DNA of 43,322 nucleotides, taken from positions 70,144 to 113,465 of the forward strand of contig JAHBMJ010000787.1 of assembly GCA_018398765.1 (NCBI GenBank). The letters are read 5' to 3'. The stretch comes from Chromera velia (taxonomy: Eukaryota > Sar > Chromeraceae). A program made the translations under genes and the position numbers. A model generated the notes under the pieces. That model made no database searches. It worked only from the letters and a program-made list of their open reading frames with translations, and was not told the DNA's origin. Positions 13,161 through 28,844 of this stretch are shown piece by piece. Each line of letters starts with the position of its first letter. The stretch's first letter is position 1.

Positions 13161-15250
13161 CCTCTTTAGTGGTGCACTCTCATTCTCGAACATTCAAGAA
13201 TCCACATGGTACGAGACATCATTATGAATCATGGGGATCAGCGTGAATGCTAGCGTGGATGACAGCTCTAAGTTTCTCTTAATTTAAGTAGGCGTCGATC
13301 CATATTTCATCATTTTAGAAAATTGAACTTACTGTTACTTACCTAGTCACTTACACTGTGACATAATTGAATGCATACTAGATCATTGAATTTGATTGAG
13401 TTGATTTCTTGATGATTTATTGCAAATTTCAATGAAAAAAAAGTTGTAGAATTTTTTAAAATTTTAATCAATAATACTGCATGCATGTATACAAAAAAAA
13501 ATCTTAGAATTTATGGATTTTAAAAAAATCTATATAAAAATTAATGAGTACTAGAATAAATAATAAAAACGACCCATGCAGAATTAATTGCAAAAATAGT
13601 GATTCACGCCGTGATTTAATAGCCTCAGATTAAGATTCAGAGCTAGCTAGATTTAGAGTACTACTAAAATTTGAAAAATGCTGGAAATAATTTATTATAG
13701 GCCCTAAATTTTTAGTAGGGATTCTAGGGAATAATCTTCTTCGATCTACTAGTATAGGGAATAATCTTCATGATCCTACTAAGTTCTTAGCTAGGTTCTT
13801 AGTAGAGAATGATCACTGGAAAGCTAGTAGCCGTTCAAGCGTGCGTCTTTTGTTCTAACTTTTGTTACTAAAAAATAGTCAATCTGGTTAACACCGTTGT
13901 AATACAAGACTTCAAGTTCCTGACCCAGTTTTTAATTAAAGAGAACAAAATTCTTGATAAGGCTCTGATAAGCTCACAAATAAGCAACAATTAAAAATCA
14001 GTTATGCTGAACATACATCCAAAATCATATATTCGCGTATGCTTTGACAGCTGCATGCATGGTGGCAAAGCTTGAACACAAAACCACCGAAATTGCGCTG
14101 ATCGACCCGACTTTGACGGACGAACGAGCGACTTACGATTGAATCTACCAAGAGATAAGCGAAACCAGAAGAAGGCTTGGGGAGCAGTCTTCGTATGAGA
14201 GCGACAAAGGAGGTAAACATGCTAACAAATCAGCAGAGTGCAGGGTTGAACTTTTTCAACCGTTCGCCTCCAGTTATTCAAGTTCCCTCTCCCCCCCCCA
14301 TGTCGCGCAGTATTTACGTCATTCCTTTCTGGCTTGCTGCCGGATTTTCACGCTCTCTGAAGTCCAATTTTGAACTGCATGAGCCCGCCGGTATGTCCGG
14401 CGGCTCGTCAAGAAAGGTTGAGCAGGTGCCCTCGACCGGACATACTCTCCTCAATAGCGAAAGCAAACAAAGATTGTCATGAACTTTTACACGCAGACAT
14501 GCGAGTCACTGCGGCTTGAAGTCTCACACAAACAGGCATGCAGACAATGTGCAATAAAACAGAGGGCTGCCGAGTGAACGGAAGCCTACACTGCCGTAGC
14601 AGTCTTGCACGCAACAAAACTAAAAACCGAGCAACTCATGATCGATTACCAAAGGAGACATTGCGAGAGAGAATTGTTAATTCAAGGAAAAGGAACGGAA
14701 AGCATCACTTCAGTCTCTTCTGTTGCTTTCGCAGTGGTCCACACAGACAGATGGAGACAGAAGGAAATCACCCCAGGTTGTGATTTTTCTGTCACAAGTC
14801 TCCAGACTTCCACCCGCTGCAACAAGTGGACCCTGCCCTCCCCCCTTTCCCGATGTATACAGATGCTCCTGTAGATGTGAATACAGGAGCACTCTCAAAC
14901 ACGCCTTGCTACGGAGACAAGACGACCAAGACACAGCTCGCTTCCACCGCAACACTGTGCGTCAGTGTAGCTGTACAGAGTGAGTCAGGCACGAATCACA
15001 AGAAGGCAGAGATGCTCAGCCCACCGGTGGCTCAGAACAAAAGGAAGATGGATGGAGAGAAAGACAGAAACAAAGCTACCAACTTCCTTCCAACGCATGT
15101 TTCTAAATAAAATGTACGGATATATGCGCAAGCCACTGATTTCCACAAGTATGCGGGGACTCGAAGCAGTCAAAACTCAAATTTGTGAATTTTCGTTCCA
15201 TGCAGCTAGGCACTTCATTGACCGAATGAATCCCCAAACCCGGCCTTCCC
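13161..15250. other. Intergenic: AT-rich block and 3' flank of the downstream gene
   Basis: From 13.2 to 14.0 kb the sequence is AT-rich and non-coding, with a duplicated TAGGGAATAATCTTC word at about 13726 and 13755. From 14.0 to 15.25 kb composition is mixed, and several 60-100 codon frames exist on both strands without domain or splice support. The part nearest 15251 is probably the 3' UTR of the minus-strand gene at 15251-17721. Confidence 0.4.
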
Positions 15251-17721
15251 TCACCATCCCTTGAACTTTCGACCTCTCGGAAACACATCGACCAGTTGTT
15301 TGTGTCGGAGCTGCATGGCCTCCCAGCTATACTTTTCCTCTGCAGAAACCAGGAGGCCATCTGGAGGAAGACGGTCCCTGCCGTCCCTTCTGCAGAAGCA
15401 TCAAGAGGAGGGGGGAGGCGAGAGAGTCCCCGTGAAAGGAGAACAGGACAGAGAACAGAACGATAATGGTAACCACATGCATTGCCGCCCTGTCATCGCC
15501 GCGGGAGGATGCATGACGGTGGCGGGGGAAAATGATGGCATGCGTGTGCACATCCATATAAAGGGATCGACGCCAGGGTGTGACCGGTTTAGTACAACCG
15601 ATTGCTGAAGCCTTCTTTCATCCACTGACCGACTGTCTGTCTGTCTCTCTTCGATTGTCTCTTTATCTGTGCGGGCATAAGTCTGTGTGCTTGTTGTCGC
15701 TGCTCCGCACACACGTACCTGGATCCTTCCACATCGGCTTTGGCCTTTTCTTTCTTTTTGTTTCCGTCCCCTTCAGTCCTCTCCTCGTCCTCTGTCGACT
15801 CCCCCACGTCTACGCGAGCGTCGGGGGGAGGACACGGAGCGGAATTCGTGAGACCCAGTTGAGATTGAGAGACCAACAGCGAGATCGGAACGTAGGAACG
15901 ACTGTTTCGCTTGTTTCCTTCACGTCCTGGAGATGGAGAGGACGAGGACTCCTGATACGGTGATGTACCGCTGCAGATAGACATGTTAAGGGAGGAAGAA
16001 AGGAAGAGTTCGGATCTTTCTCCATTCCTTTTTCTCTCTTCATGCATTTTGAGCGGGCCGAGCTAGGCCCCTCCTTGTCGCTCCTGCGTTTGGATACATT
16101 AGCTTGAGAGTGCACAGATGCGTAAGAAGCAAACTTGTCCTCTTCATCTCTTCCAACCAACTGACCCAATGGTTCGATGCCTCCTTCTCGAGTGGTGCTC
16201 TGGCCCCCTTCTGCCCCGCCCCTCCGTTGCCCCCCTGCCTTCTCTGTCCTCGTCTCCCGCCGCGTAGGGGGCAGCAGAGGAGGAGGCAGCCAGATCCTCA
16301 GGAGGCTGTGGGAGGGAGTCCTCTAATAGGTCGGGAGAGCTGCAGTCAGGCATCCAGACGGGCAGTGGGGTGTTCCGTTTTTTTTACATACTCTGTGATA
16401 CAGAGACCATGCAGGTGTCGGAGGACAAAGTGGATCTCTTAGCAAAAAGGAGTGGCTCTAGAGGCATAAAGACAGACAGAGAGACAGACAGACAGACAGA
16501 CAGACAGGTGTGATACACAGACAGACGCATGACACAAGATTCATGAAATAACTTATGTATGCCACACAACACACAGACCAACAGACAAAGGCAGATGGAC
16601 AGCAAGAGAGGAAGATGGGCTAACAGAGACATGACCTACAGAGTGTGATAGCGCCCTCTCCTCCTTCTTTCGGAAGTTTTTCCAATTTGACTCTCTTCCC
16701 CTTCTGCATTCTCATCTCTCCCCCGCCCCCTCCCTCCGAGCTCATCGGGTGGAAGAGAAACCGCCAGAGTGCCATAATGGCTCCCCCCTACCGAGCCCTC
16801 AACAGACCCCCGGGATGCCAAACGTCTGGATCGAAACTTGGTGGGGCTGGTGGAAGGGGGGGCACCCGAGGGAGCGGTTGGTGCTACTGGCGGTGGCGCC
16901 ATCTGTTTTTCTTTCCCGTCCACCCCTTTGCTGGAGGTTTCCGTCTGCTCACCCGTCTCAATGTGAAATGCGGAAATGTGGCGGCGGGAGCTGAGGGGCC
17001 CCCTGGGTCCTGTGCTAGGGCTCTCAGTGGGGGGGATGGGGGGAAGATCCCTCGGTGTGACTGGAGGTGCCAAAGTGCGGTCTACCTTGACACCCCGACG
17101 CACTGGGGATCCGGAAGGGGTTCTGACGATTTTCCTCATCTCAATTAGTGCAGAAGTGGTTTGCACCCCTGACGCAAAGCTGGGTGAGGATGTGGTGGTG
17201 GTAGTTTTGTCGGTATCATCAAGGTCAGGCAAATTGGATTTTCCGAAAAGTTGGTCCAGTGGGATGCTTGCCACTTGGATCGCTGGGGGTGTTTGAGAAG
17301 TCTTCCGGGAACGCCGTCTCTCTGTCGGGGGATGAAGGCTGGTCTCGTCTGCAAAAGCTTCTGTTTCGAGAGAAGCCTGTCCGTGACTCCGACGAAAGTC
17401 TGGTCTCGCTGCCTTTAGCTTGTCAACCACAGTCTCCTTAACTGCTGCAAGTCTGTCATTGAGAACTCTGTCTACAGTTCCAGTCTTGTTCCTTTCTTCG
17501 AAAACCATCAGAGACTGTCGACGACCTTCAGACCGCATAGGAGGCGCCCCGGACTCGCTGAGATCGCCAAACTGGGAGATATTCAATGAAGCCTTCAGTA
17601 CTTGACCAGACATTTCCAGTGGGGGAAGCTTCACAGAGGCTGCGCGCTGACGAAATAACGCGACCACCCCCTGTGCAGGAGACGCACCCGCTCCACCTTT
17701 CAGACTTCCTCGTGGCTCCAT
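15251..17721 (-). CDS. Disordered Ser/Pro-rich protein, four exons
   Basis: Exons (minus): 17721-16640, 16339-16166, 15970-15719 and 15389-15251. All three introns are phase 2 (donors GTAGGT, GTCAGT, GTACGT) and the model closes at TGA with 548 residues. Exon 1 encodes ~360 residues rich in Ser, Pro, Thr and Arg. It has one helical segment (DRVLNDRLAAVKETVVDKLK) and many proline-directed SP/TP sites typical of phospho-regulated disordered proteins. Exon 3 ends in a Lys/Glu-rich stretch. The last exon gives a short ordered tail (SAEEKYSWEAMQLRHKQLVD then FPRGRKFKGW). No enzyme motif or known domain is visible. A scaffold or cytoskeleton-associated role is only a guess. The apparent stop at 16636-16638 is removed by splicing at 16639. 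Confidence 0.62.
16470..16507. repeat. GACA microsatellite in intron 1 of the disordered-protein gene
   Basis: Nine GACA-type tetramers with one GAGA interruption lie inside the intron between 16640 and 16339. Confidence 0.9.
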
Positions 17722-18099
17722 CTTAATCTTCCACTGTTGATTTCAGACGGAAAGAACGAAACTATCAATAGCGACAGATCAGATACATATCCAACTGTTG
17801 TTCAAATTGACCTCGAGAGCACATCTTCTTCGATATTGATTTGACAATTTGCTACAATCTGTGTCTCAAAGAAAGACCCTTCGTCTCACGATTTACTAGA
17901 ACCCTTTGGTCGGACGAACAAAAATGCAATTGATTCGATCAAGGAACACTCGATCGATCATGCAATTAATTAACGGCATTCAACAGTCCTTTAATTATAG
18001 CTTCAGGAAAGCCGATTATGAACTTGATCTGTATACCAGGCCGGTTGGGGACGCACGCGTGTCATGCACATAGCCATGCGGCGGCACCGCGCGGCGCGC
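17722..18099. other. 5' flank of the disordered-protein gene
   Basis: This is moderately AT-rich non-coding DNA upstream of the ATG at 17721, which must contain its promoter. No core element was identified. Confidence 0.3.
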
Positions 18100-18372
18100 C
18101 GCGGGCCGGCCACCGTGCCACGATCGAAGTACATTGCTGCTATGTCACTAGACTGAGGGTGCTGCAGAGTACTACTGGTAGAAAACATGACTGATATCGT
18201 TGCTTCTACCTGTATAAGCTGACAACATCTTGAGAGCACGACTATCTAACATGACTAACATACACCTGTCTTAGTTGTTAACTAGGATACAGCATCATTA
18301 GCATTTAGATCCAGCATCTACATGTCATAGTTGCTAACGTATTGCTAGTCTTCCTAACTGGTATATTTGACC

Positions 18373-18704
18373 TCTACTGACCGATGATATGATTGATTGC
18401 TAACCTTTACCAGCCTAGGTTAACACCTTATGAAAGTTTTGCTTGCACATTCAGCTAGCTTCTCTTTGCTAAGGCATGCTAAGATGCCAAGGCTAGGAAC
18501 GGGTACAAACCTTATGAAAGTATTGTTTACACAGCTTGCTAACCCTTCCTTGCCGAGGCTGTATTCAGGTAAAAACATGACTATCATTCCGAAACAACAT
18601 CTACTGATGATAGTTATATAAGCGTGCAAGCAAAACTTTCATAAGGTGTTAACTTAGGCTGGTAAAGGTTTAACTTAGTAATCAATCATAGCATCAGTCA
18701 GTAG
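18373..18704. repeat. Internal inverted repeat, arms about 76-81 bp
   Basis: The arm at 18373-18448 (containing AACACCTTATGAAAGTTTTG) pairs with the reverse complement of 18624-18704. The spacer of about 175 bp contains a third related word (CTTATGAAAGTATTG near 18510). This may be a nested miniature element or a hairpin-forming core. Confidence 0.75.
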
Positions 18705-18949
18705 CTCAAAGTTAACTACACCAGTATAAGTTAACTTACATTCCTGGCATGTTTGTACGCATTACTAAAACATTTTGATTGACATTCATACATTTCATCA
18801 TAATATTACAATATGAAAAGAGTTACTGTCAGAGTGCGTTTCGTTGTATGCTGAACGAGAAATGGAGTTCTACTGGAAGAGAGACGTGACTGACATCGTA
18901 GCTTCTACCTGCATGAGCTGATAACATCTTGACAGCATCAACGCATAGG

Positions 18950-19180
18950 AGCTAAGACTATATATTAGTATAAACACGTAGCAGCTAGTATTAAATGCTG
19001 ATATAGGTGCGTAGCAGCTAGTATTAAGTGTCAATATAGACGTGTAGTGGCTAGCACTAAGTGCTAACATAGATATATAAAAGCTAGCACTAAGTACTGA
19101 TATAAACATATAGAAGCTAGTACTAAGTGCTAACATAGACATGTAGAAGCTAACACCAAGTGCTGACATAGATATATAGA
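18950..19180. repeat. 33-bp tandem repeat, seven copies
   Basis: Units start at 18950, 18983, 19016, 19049, 19082, 19115 and 19148. The consensus is close to AGCTAGTACTAAGTGCTGAT followed by ATAGACATGTAGA. Because 33 is divisible by three, the minus strand stays open for 99 codons (19169-18870) with an 11-residue period of the type S-x-Y-x-x-x-x-L-x-x-x. Copies differ at many positions, so this is an aged array. Confidence 0.85.
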
Positions 19181-19485
19181 AGCCAGGACTCTATCGTAGC
19201 ACTTTTTACTCGGGGTTGCTAACCAGAACTAGTAGAAGTTGGATCAGTCTGCAGACAATACTAAGAATAAGTCAGTAACTTAGACACGTAGAACTTTACC
19301 TCTTGTGTGAGTTATACTCAGGTTAAGCTGACACCCTCTTTTGGTAGAGGTTAACTATAGTTTGTAAACAAAATGATGAAAAGGTTAGTAGCTTATACTG
19401 GTAGAACTCTGCAGCACCCTCAGTCTTAGACTAGTGACATAGTAGATAGTGTGAATGCATAGTGCCACGGCGCCCGCGCGCTATG

Positions 19486-20214
19486 TACAATTGAACAACA
19501 TCTCAGGTAAAATAGAAATAGTTAATTGTGGAGAAACAGCTAGTTAACACAGAAAAACATTTAACAGCTAGTGTAAGTTGAGGCCTGGTAGTGGACCACG
19601 GGGCAACCCGAAATATTAATTTTATCTCATCTTATACTCTATGTCTAGCGAATTGTAAAAACCTTCTAAGACCTTCATTTTTTTTCTCAATATATAATTA
19701 AATATGATAGATTTTATCAAAAATATTGTATACACTTGTACTATTAAATTTAGATCAATCATAACCAATTAACTAGCCTGAACTAGCCAATTAATTATAA
19801 ATTCTAATCAGATGAAACGGTGACAGTGCTCTAGGACACGGTACCTGGGCACCACTAAATCACTTATCATGTATGTGTTGTGCATGTGTTGTCAGGGTTG
19901 CCGATTTTTTCGGCGGTAGACAAGCTTCATTACTGGTAACCGGTAATTACTGGCAGAGTTTGCTAAATTTTGCTGGTAGTCAGCAAAGACTTGGCAGAAT
20001 TTTAACAGGCATGCACTAACACTCTGTTATAGGTCAATCAATCAATCATAGGTAGCATAGTGACTGTCCGAAAAAGTGCTACTGTGCTAGAGCTATCGCC
20101 TATAGGAGATCATATAAACTGATTATACAGTAACTGTTTGTGATACAGCTAGTCTGAGCAAGATGGTGATAGAATCCAAATTTATGTTATAGCTCAGTGC
20201 TAGGAAGCTAGGCT
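19486..20214. other. AT-rich non-coding flank of the copia element
   Basis: There is no coding signal. It contains the ATTACTGG(T/A)ACCGG word at 19929-19956 that recurs at 26866. Otherwise it is low-complexity AT-rich DNA. Confidence 0.4.
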
Positions 20215-20219
20215 AGGAA

Positions 20220-20483
20220 AGTAATGCCTGAGGGTAGCGTGGACCTGGGAAGACTAGGAGATGATATTAGGAGGACACACACTCACTACGTACATGTAGA
20301 AGTCTGTTCATACAGGTCGTGTTCAGAGAAGACATCACTTCACATAGATACAGGCAGTTTAGTGTCTGACCGACAGACAGACGTGCACGTACATACATGC
20401 ATGTAATAGTGACTGTGATACTAGTCACTGTACGTGTCCATCTTTCCATCTATCTAGGATCGGCTGTCATGTAAGTTACTACT
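20220..20483 (-). repeat. 3' LTR of the copia element
   Basis: 264 bp, matching 25622-25881 except for about a dozen substitutions and an extra 4 bases near 20433. In element orientation it begins AGTAGTAAC and ends TTACT, an unusual terminus instead of TG...CA. Confidence 0.92.
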
Positions 20484-20494
20484 CACCCCCTCAT
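20484..20494 (-). promoter_or_regulatory. Polypurine tract
   Basis: A purine-rich ATGAGGGGGTG (minus strand) lies directly upstream of the 3' LTR, at the standard site for plus-strand priming during reverse transcription. Its position confirms the LTR boundary. Confidence 0.75.
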
Positions 20495-20521
20495 GGCAGA
20501 CGATCATACAAACACACAAGC

Positions 20522-25583
<5,062 letters not shown>

Positions 25584-25621
25584 CTTATCTGTGAGTATCG
25601 CTGCTCTTGCTGGTGTCTACC

Positions 25622-25881
25622 AGTAATGGCTGAGGGTAGCGCGAACCTGGAGAGACTAGGAGATGATATTAGGAAGACACACACTCACTACGTACATATA
25701 GAAGTCTGTTCATACAGGTCGTGTTCAGGGAAGACATCACTTCACATAAATGCAGTCAGTTTAGTGTCTGACCGACAGACAGACGTACACGTACATACAT
25801 GCATGTAATAGTGACTGTGATACTAGTCACTGTGTCCATCTTTCCATCTATCTAGGATCGGCTGTCATGTAAGTTACTACT
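25622..25881 (-). repeat. 5' LTR of the copia element
   Basis: 260 bp, begins AGTAGTAAC and ends TTACT in element orientation. The base after the LTR starts GGTAGACACC. With the last T of the LTR this gives TGG, which could pair with a tRNA 3' CCA end as a primer-binding site (inference). Confidence 0.9.
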
Positions 25882-25886
25882 AGGAA

Positions 25887-26690
25887 GTTGGATAAAAACA
25901 GTACAAAACAGCATAAAATGAATTCATCACCTTATCATGCAAGAATTGTAGTAGGCAGGACAGACAGCCTGGGTGTGTGCAAGAAGATTATACAACTGGA
26001 AGAGGATGGTTTGTCCATAGTGCTCTCTGCCATACACAGAAAAAAATTGATCACACTACATGCATTTTACTTAAACAGACAGACCATAAGCACGCCACTG
26101 CCCAAACCACTCCACAGCAAAGCCAGCTGAACCCTCCAAAAATGTAGACTGAAAGTCTGACCCCCCAATCTCTTTCTCCTCCAACTGGTAAATAAGCTGG
26201 CAGCAGGCATCTTGCTAGTCGGGGGGGAGGTCTGAGATGCTCATAGTTCTGTAAACCAGATCAAACCAGAAACACACAGGAGAAGATAACATAAAAAGCT
26301 AATTCAATGGTCAACGCATCTCAGTTTAGCTAGAAAAACACTTCAAAATCTTTTTTTTAGCCACTGAAAGCAAGAAGGCAACTAGATAGACAGTTAGTCA
26401 GTCAGTCAGAAAGTCAATTAACATGTAAGCAGTCAGTCAGTCAGACAGTCACTGACAGGCTAACAGACAGGCAGGCAGCCATGAGTCAGGCAGTCAGACA
26501 ATCAGTAGGAGATGAAATTATAAAGTTTATAGTATAAAGTCAAGAAAAAAGGAGTAACTGTTGGACAGATCGAGCTGTTAGAACTCTAAGTTAGAATTTT
26601 ATGTTACTTAGGGGTGAAACAGTTAAAATAATTGAAATTGGTAAATTATAAAATTCATATCTGTATATATATATATATATATATATATAA

Positions 26691-26737
<47 letters not shown>

Positions 26738-26949
26738 ATAGGCTTTTCAAATGTCAATAAATACTTAAAAACATGTTTTTGAAGGTTGGCGCCGCAGACG
26801 AACTTTTTTTTTTAACTCTAATTTTTATTATTTTTTTGTCGGTAAAAAGAAGGTAGACTGAGGCCATTACTGGTTACCGGCAATTGCTAGTAGACTACAC
26901 CTGTCACCGATCAGAAAAGTAACCCTGTGTGTTGTAATGTGGTATATCT
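25887..26949. other. Non-coding spacer with simple repeats
   Basis: It holds CAGT-type runs at about 26393-26480, TA dinucleotides at 26663-26731, and a second copy of the ATTACTGG(T/A)ACCGG word at 26866. No gene evidence. Confidence 0.45.
26663..26731. repeat. TA dinucleotide microsatellite
   Basis: Two TA runs are separated by AAATATAA, in total about 69 bases of nearly pure alternating TA. Confidence 0.95.
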
Positions 26950-27285
26950 TAGGCTTGGATTCAATATATATATCATATTTCAGACAAAACAGTAATATAA
27001 TATAATGTAATATAATATAATGTAAACTCAATGTAATATGGGAAGATAAAGATTGGGTTGGAGGAGATGAGTTAGAGAATGAAGATCCGGCCTGCAAAAT
27101 CTGATGACGATACGTCTCTTTGGTTGATGAGGCGGTTTTTAAAAAGGATTCAGTGGGAGGTTGCTCTGTCTAGATGAAAGATGTGGTTTAATCTAGGGTT
27201 GAATTACGAGGGAAAGAAAGACAAACATGGACAAATTTATATAGATGTTATATCATATTATATTATATTTATATTATTATCATAT

Positions 27286-27446
27286 CGCGGCAAAGCGGCC
27301 CAGGCCGGGCCCGGCAATTTTGTACTGCGAAAAGCGCTTAAAGCTGAGGTGGCACCTGAGGGCGACAGATATTTTCCATCTCCCCCATGGACTCATGCAG
27401 TCGACTGATGTTGTAGGTTCTTTAATTCCTTCTCACTGTTGTGCTG
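27286..27446 (+). repeat. Left terminal inverted repeat
   Basis: Pairs with 34792-34932. The tip starts with CGCGGCAAAGCGGCCCAGGC; the inner part ends with CACTGTTGTGCTG. It is more diverged than the right copy in the hairpin segment around 27358-27385. Confidence 0.8.
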
Positions 27447-27755
27447 ACAGGAGCGGACTGTAGGACTGTAGAACTTCTTGTGAACACAACTGTCTTACGA
27501 ACATAACAGCACAGCTAGTAGAGCGTATATTATATTGAACAGTTTCTCGATTTTCCGTCTCGCACAGGTCAGACATCCTGCCGTTTCGATCCCTCTAGTC
27601 GGCGGTCATGCGATGTTCACTCTCAGTCCCCTCCTGGGATATAATTTATATGGACAGGTGTGCCTACACCGCCCGAGAAGCTTTTCGTACACTGGTCCTG
27701 TGGAATAGTGGTCGGTGTGTGAAGTTTTGAGAGAGGAGAGGGAACGGTTTGACAA

Positions 27756-28844
27756 TTCACTGCCAGCCTGCGAGCGATGCGCGCAGTACGAGCACGTGCT
27801 CGCGCCGCGAGCAGCTGCTCGCAAGTTCTGCTCGCGAGCAAAAAGCAATAACGCTTCGTGCGAGCGATCCACGGCGCGCCTGGCGCTTCGCGAAGTACCG
27901 TTGTGTGCCCCACAAGCTGCCAAAGTGTTCAGGGACTCAAACTCTCCGGGGCCACCCGATTTTGCTCAAATTTGCTCTCAAAAAGCTCAGTTTTGCCCTC
28001 AAAACACACAGAAAGCTCAGTCTGTCCTCCTTTCTCCTCCTTTCTTTCTGTCCGTTTGGTGCAATGCAAGAGGTCAAACCGGCACCGTACGATGCCCCTA
28101 GGACCAGATAACTTGTGTCTTTGTCGGGGTTTGATATAGTGATACGACTGGTCTGTTGGAACCGCTTTTGTGGCTTCAGTGAGCTGGAGTCTGTTGAGGT
28201 GTCTGTAGAGCTGGAGTTTCAGCAGACCTCCAGCCCCCCAGGAAGCGGTTGTGGTAAGACAATTTGGTACTGCCGTAGGCAGGACAACGTCCTGCAACTC
28301 CTCCTTGTGTTGGTTGCAGGTATGAAGCGCTGTGGAGGGATTTGATCCTTCCACTGGGTCTCTGGCTGGGACATTTTTTGGGAGTGTATCCTCCGTCTCT
28401 GACCAGACCGGTTCATTGAACTCCGCTGAATGGACACCATTCATGATCCCCTTTGGGAACTGACTTCCCGGCATCATAGGGAGTGTGTCGGTATGCATTT
28501 TTTGGTAGGCAATGCATCACAGCCCTTCTGGGCTTATGATCATTGTGACTGCTCTAGCAGACTGAGTTGAGCAGATCAGCTGAAACTCAATCTTCTCGCT
28601 CCCAGCAGCTCCGGGAACCGTTTTTTTTGCACCACCCAGCCAAGCTCACTTTATCAGAGGCCACAGTGGTCTCCTAGGGATGCACTTCATTATCCAGAGA
28701 GAAAAAAAGGCAGAGAAGGGGCTCTCCTCAGGCCCTTCCTCGCGAGCAGATTCGATCGCGAGCACGGTGCTCGCGGAAATTTTGCCTGCTCGCGGCGCGA
28801 GCACGTGCTCGTACTGCGCGCGTCGCTCGCAGGCTGGCAGTGAA
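27756..28844. mobile_element. Nested 1.09-kb inverted-repeat element
   Basis: The ends are inverted copies: TTCACTGCCAGCCTGCGAGC from 27756, and the same on the minus strand from 28844. Pairing continues for about 57 bp through GCGCAGTACGAGCACGTGCTCGCGCCGCGAGCAG, stated here as a region (27777-27812). The arms are packed with GAGCACGTGCTC and CTCGCGAGCA palindromes. It interrupts the plus-strand gene of the host element in the same reading frame on both sides. A 2-bp AA flank matches on each side, the only candidate target duplication. Confidence 0.75.
27929..28498 (-). CDS. Open frame inside the nested element, doubtful
   Basis: This is a 189-codon minus frame with no recognised domain and no splice support. 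Its position, wholly inside the nested inverted-repeat element, makes it the only candidate protein of that element. It has even amino-acid composition but could be chance. Confidence 0.2.
   Translation of the reverse strand: MHTDTLPMMPGSQFPKGIMNGVHSAEFNEPVWSETEDTLPKNVPARDPVEGSNPSTALHTCNQHKEELQDVVLPTAVPNCLTTTASWGAGGLLKLQLYRHLNRLQLTEATKAVPTDQSYHYIKPRQRHKLSGPRGIVRCRFDLLHCTKRTERKEEKGGQTELSVCFEGKTELFESKFEQNRVAPESLSP

Larger units (their letters stand above)
18100..19485. mobile_element. Non-autonomous DNA element with inverted, GC-tipped ends
   Basis: The left end (about 18100-18170) and right end (about 19406-19485) are inverted copies. A 20-base block GACTGAGGGTGCTGCAGAGT at 18151-18170 matches its complement at 19406-19425. 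CTATGTCACTAG at 18140-18151 matches 19431-19442, and the GC-rich tips (CCACCGTGCCAC at 18110, GTGCCACGGCG at 19462) also pair. No transposase is present. The interior carries a second inverted repeat and a 33-bp tandem array, so it looks like a miniature or composite element. Exact termini and target duplication could not be fixed. Confidence 0.6.

Noticed and set aside
14177-15110. Several plus-strand frames of 80-100 codons
   Set aside because: They overlap one another in different frames, lack matching splice phases, and lie in the probable 3' UTR of the minus-strand gene.
16384-16632. 82-codon minus frame with a hydrophobic start
   Set aside because: It lies in the intron of the four-exon gene and largely translates the GACA microsatellite.
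18950-19180. CRISPR array
   Set aside because: The 33-bp units are contiguous with no unique spacers, and the genome is eukaryotic.
27500-27610. tRNA-like A/B box words (TAGTAGAGCGT and GTTTCGATCC)
   Set aside because: No complementary acceptor stem or cloverleaf could be drawn around them.
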